NCBI GenBank assembly: GCA_002685535.1
Contig: NYXK01000081.1
Span: forward strand, 1 to 56,095
Source of the DNA: Deltaproteobacteria bacterium
Lineage (GTDB): Bacteria > SAR324 > NAC60-12
Direction: 5' to 3'
Length of the DNA: 56,095 nucleotides
Position 1 is the stretch's first letter. Each line of letters starts with the position of its first letter. Positions 54,096 to 56,095 of this stretch are shown here, one piece after another. A model generated the notes under the pieces. The model had not been told where the DNA came from. It made no database searches and saw only the letters and a program-made list of their open reading frames with translations. Position numbers and translations under genes: made by a program.

Positions 54096-56095
54096 GACTG
54101 GCAGACTTACAAAATAAAGATGCCGGTAAAATCTTCAGATCCCGAAGACATCTTCCCACCACTCCTGGTACCTTAGCTATCTAGAAATTAAGACCATATC
54201 ACCAGGTACCTACCTCTCTTTCATCGTCTTCAATTTCTTAATTCGAAGTTCCATGAATTGCCGTCTTGGCACCCTCGCCAGCTCCAAACCCTTCACAAGT
54301 CCCGTGAGAAATTTCTGCCTCTAGTTACGTAACGTTCAACGCCCGTCTTCTTCCCCATTCTTGCATCTCCGAAATGCCATACAGTTTGAAGGTATCTCCA
54401 TACCGAGGTCAGTGGCAGAATTTTGCTTTTAAGTAATAGGGCGATTGAGTGCATCCTTGGAGCCTCGTCGCAAACTGCACTGAAGAATGCGCAATAGCCG
54501 AGTCATAAGTTCCACAACCAACCAGCCTGCTTCCTGCCTTCACACTTCATTACCACTCGCTGTACGGAAAGCTACACGGCATCCTGAAACCTGTTCATCC
54601 AGGTAGATGGGGTTCTTGCCCGGCGGGCAACAGAATAGCATTTCATTCAAAAGAAAAAGCCTCCTCCTCATACCTCATGCAAGGTTCCAACCCACAAACG
54701 CCTCATTTCCTCTCACCGTCTCGTCATCTCAGCCCATCTCTCTCTCATCTCATCTCATCAAATCCAACCAGACGCAACCAAAACCAAGCCAACGCATCTC
54801 TGTCTCCTCTCCAGCGCGACGTCTCCACCCAGAGTAAAAAAATACCCAGCGCTCAAAATACCCTTCATCCCCAACACCCACATCACGAACGCCACCAACA
54901 CGCCAGCCCCATGCACCATCTGCACACTAGAGCAATCGACATGTCAGAGAATCCGGGGTAGCGGTATCACGCACCGTCACATCATAGCTCGCGCCGCCTC
55001 TACACCACCTAAACTAGCCTCCTAACCTCTTAACTCACTCACGCCATCGCAGCGCTCCTCCCTACTGGCGGACTTCACCCTATGCTACGCCCATGGAGTA
55101 ATATCTCACTGTAAGAGAGTTTAAGCATCTCCGCGGAAGCAACCTTTTTTTTTTTTCGCTTGGTTGGGTCATCTAGTCCTTCAGTGCCTGCCTTCAAGCC
55201 TGAACTTTAATCGGATATTTTCCTTGCTTGGATGACTTGACTTTGTTGAGAGAGAGGCGAGCAAGCTAGCACGGATATTGTTCCGAGAGAGACCAACACC
55301 AGCGAAGCATGCATTGGTACCCCGCATTTTCGTGATGTGTACGGATTGTACTTTGACGCTTATGGAGATATAATCCCGACGTGCTTATGGTATCAGGATA
55401 GGACTCGGAACTTTTCCTCTAATAGAAAGGTTATTTTATTCGGAGTTGACTCTTGAGGTCATTGATACAAGCGGCAGTGATGAGTGCTATTTGTATTGAC
55501 CGGGGACCAGATTCCTATGTGCTGAGTCGAATGCGGGGTAACTATTCCCAAAAATCAGTGCCCCGGGATCTCATAAAGCACAATGGCTTCTGTTTATGAA
55601 GTCTTATACATATGCTCGTCGTGAGGCGAAGAGTCTCCCTGATTTCACATACCCGTCTTCACAATTTCGGGCTCCACACGTGCCTTCCTAGTCTGGATAT
55701 CTGCGACCAGCACGCTGCTCAGTCAGACAGCGAGGAGACTTTCGACTGGCAACACTTAATGCATCGTCAATGTAGCATCTACTTCATCCAAATAAACTGT
55801 TTCTATAAGTTTCCATTCCGTGTCTCCGGATCTGTGCGCATCGTCAATTGTCATCGTTCTTTCCTTGTTTAAATATTTTTCTTGCCCATTAAGCGGGTAG
55901 ACCTGGAAGGTACAAACCAGTTTTCTCAGGTCTGGGAAGAATTCAGTTCTGTCGTCCTATTCCCCAAAACGGCCAGTCCGCTCCTTCAAAGCTTCGATGG
56001 AGTCTGTATATTCAGAGATACTGCATTTCGTCTTACCTCGATCTCAATATTCCCTTCTCGAAACATCAAAACGTACAAGCTTCTATCTCACCAAA

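Larger units (their letters stand above)
51395..56095. other. 4.7-kb gene-poor region upstream of nmrA
   Basis: Largest apparent gap in the window outside the left AT block. It holds the nmrA promoter/leader, a CAGTGCAG-rich stretch (about 52215-52262), a CCATAT array (52992-53018), three GGACGCA units (54075-54095) and a poly-T run near 55147. Open frames up to about 145 codons overlap in several frames and show no domain, signal peptide or splice support. A hydrophobic minus-strand frame at about 54750-54920 is the only one with a hint of protein character. Could contain untranslated exons or noncoding RNA. Confidence 0.45.

Noticed and set aside
54750..54920. Short hydrophobic minus-strand frame that could be a small membrane protein
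   Set aside because: About 50 residues with one membrane-like segment, but no recognisable family and no convincing first exon upstream.
55612..55872. 86-codon plus-strand open frame near the right edge
   Set aside because: No recognisable domain or signal; composition not convincing as coding.

Overview
The window is nuclear DNA of a filamentous ascomycete (Pezizomycotina). Genes carry short (about 44-70 nt) GT-AG introns, and the families present (Zn2Cys6 regulator, HET, SesA-NACHT, NmrA, secreted pectin lyase, BBE-type oxidase) are typical of that group. Leotiomycetes/Helotiales is my best guess but only an inference. All exon structures were built by hand by joining reading frames at GT-AG sites and checking that the joined lengths divide by three. 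There are about 15 protein genes, two of them clearly broken. I saw no rRNA, tRNA or CRISPR.

Left edge (1-2533): an extremely AT-rich block (about 1-790, RIP/AT-isochore style) followed by 1.7 kb without a recognisable gene.

2.5-20.0 kb, compact metabolic gene cluster without a PKS, NRPS or terpene synthase. It holds a carboxymuconate-cyclase-like beta-propeller (one apparent frameshift), an HSL-type esterase, a Dal5-like MFS carrier, a Baeyer-Villiger-type FAD monooxygenase, a Zn2Cys6 regulator, an EthD-like alpha/beta-barrel protein, a PF04199 cyclase/hydrolase, a tandem ABM-type barrel protein, a carboxymuconolactone-decarboxylase-like protein and a secreted alpha/beta hydrolase. Four divergent promoters in this stretch carry the same palindrome, CGG-N10-CCG (perfect copy TCCGGACATTGAAGTCCGGA), which points to one regulon driven by the embedded regulator. 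Together the enzymes look like oxygenate, open the ester or lactone, then remodel the ring-fission product, i.e. a catabolic (or tailoring-only) pathway of unknown substrate.

20.7-38.5 kb, allorecognition/stress-like neighbourhood. It contains a decayed SesA-NACHT-propeller NLR with an unusual Cys-rich C-terminal region, a decayed AAA+ ATPase and its intact paralogue 6 kb further on, a HET-domain protein, and a PL1 pectin lyase inserted between them.

38.9-43 kb, two secreted oxidative enzymes on the minus strand: a vanadium-haloperoxidase-like protein with all three vanadate-binding motifs and a BBE-type covalent flavoprotein.

44-51.4 kb, housekeeping genes: cytosolic L-asparaginase with ankyrin repeats, a NAP-family histone chaperone, and the nitrogen-metabolite-repression regulator NmrA/NMR1. 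The last 4.7 kb (51.4-56.1 kb), upstream of nmrA, contains simple repeats and no gene I can support.
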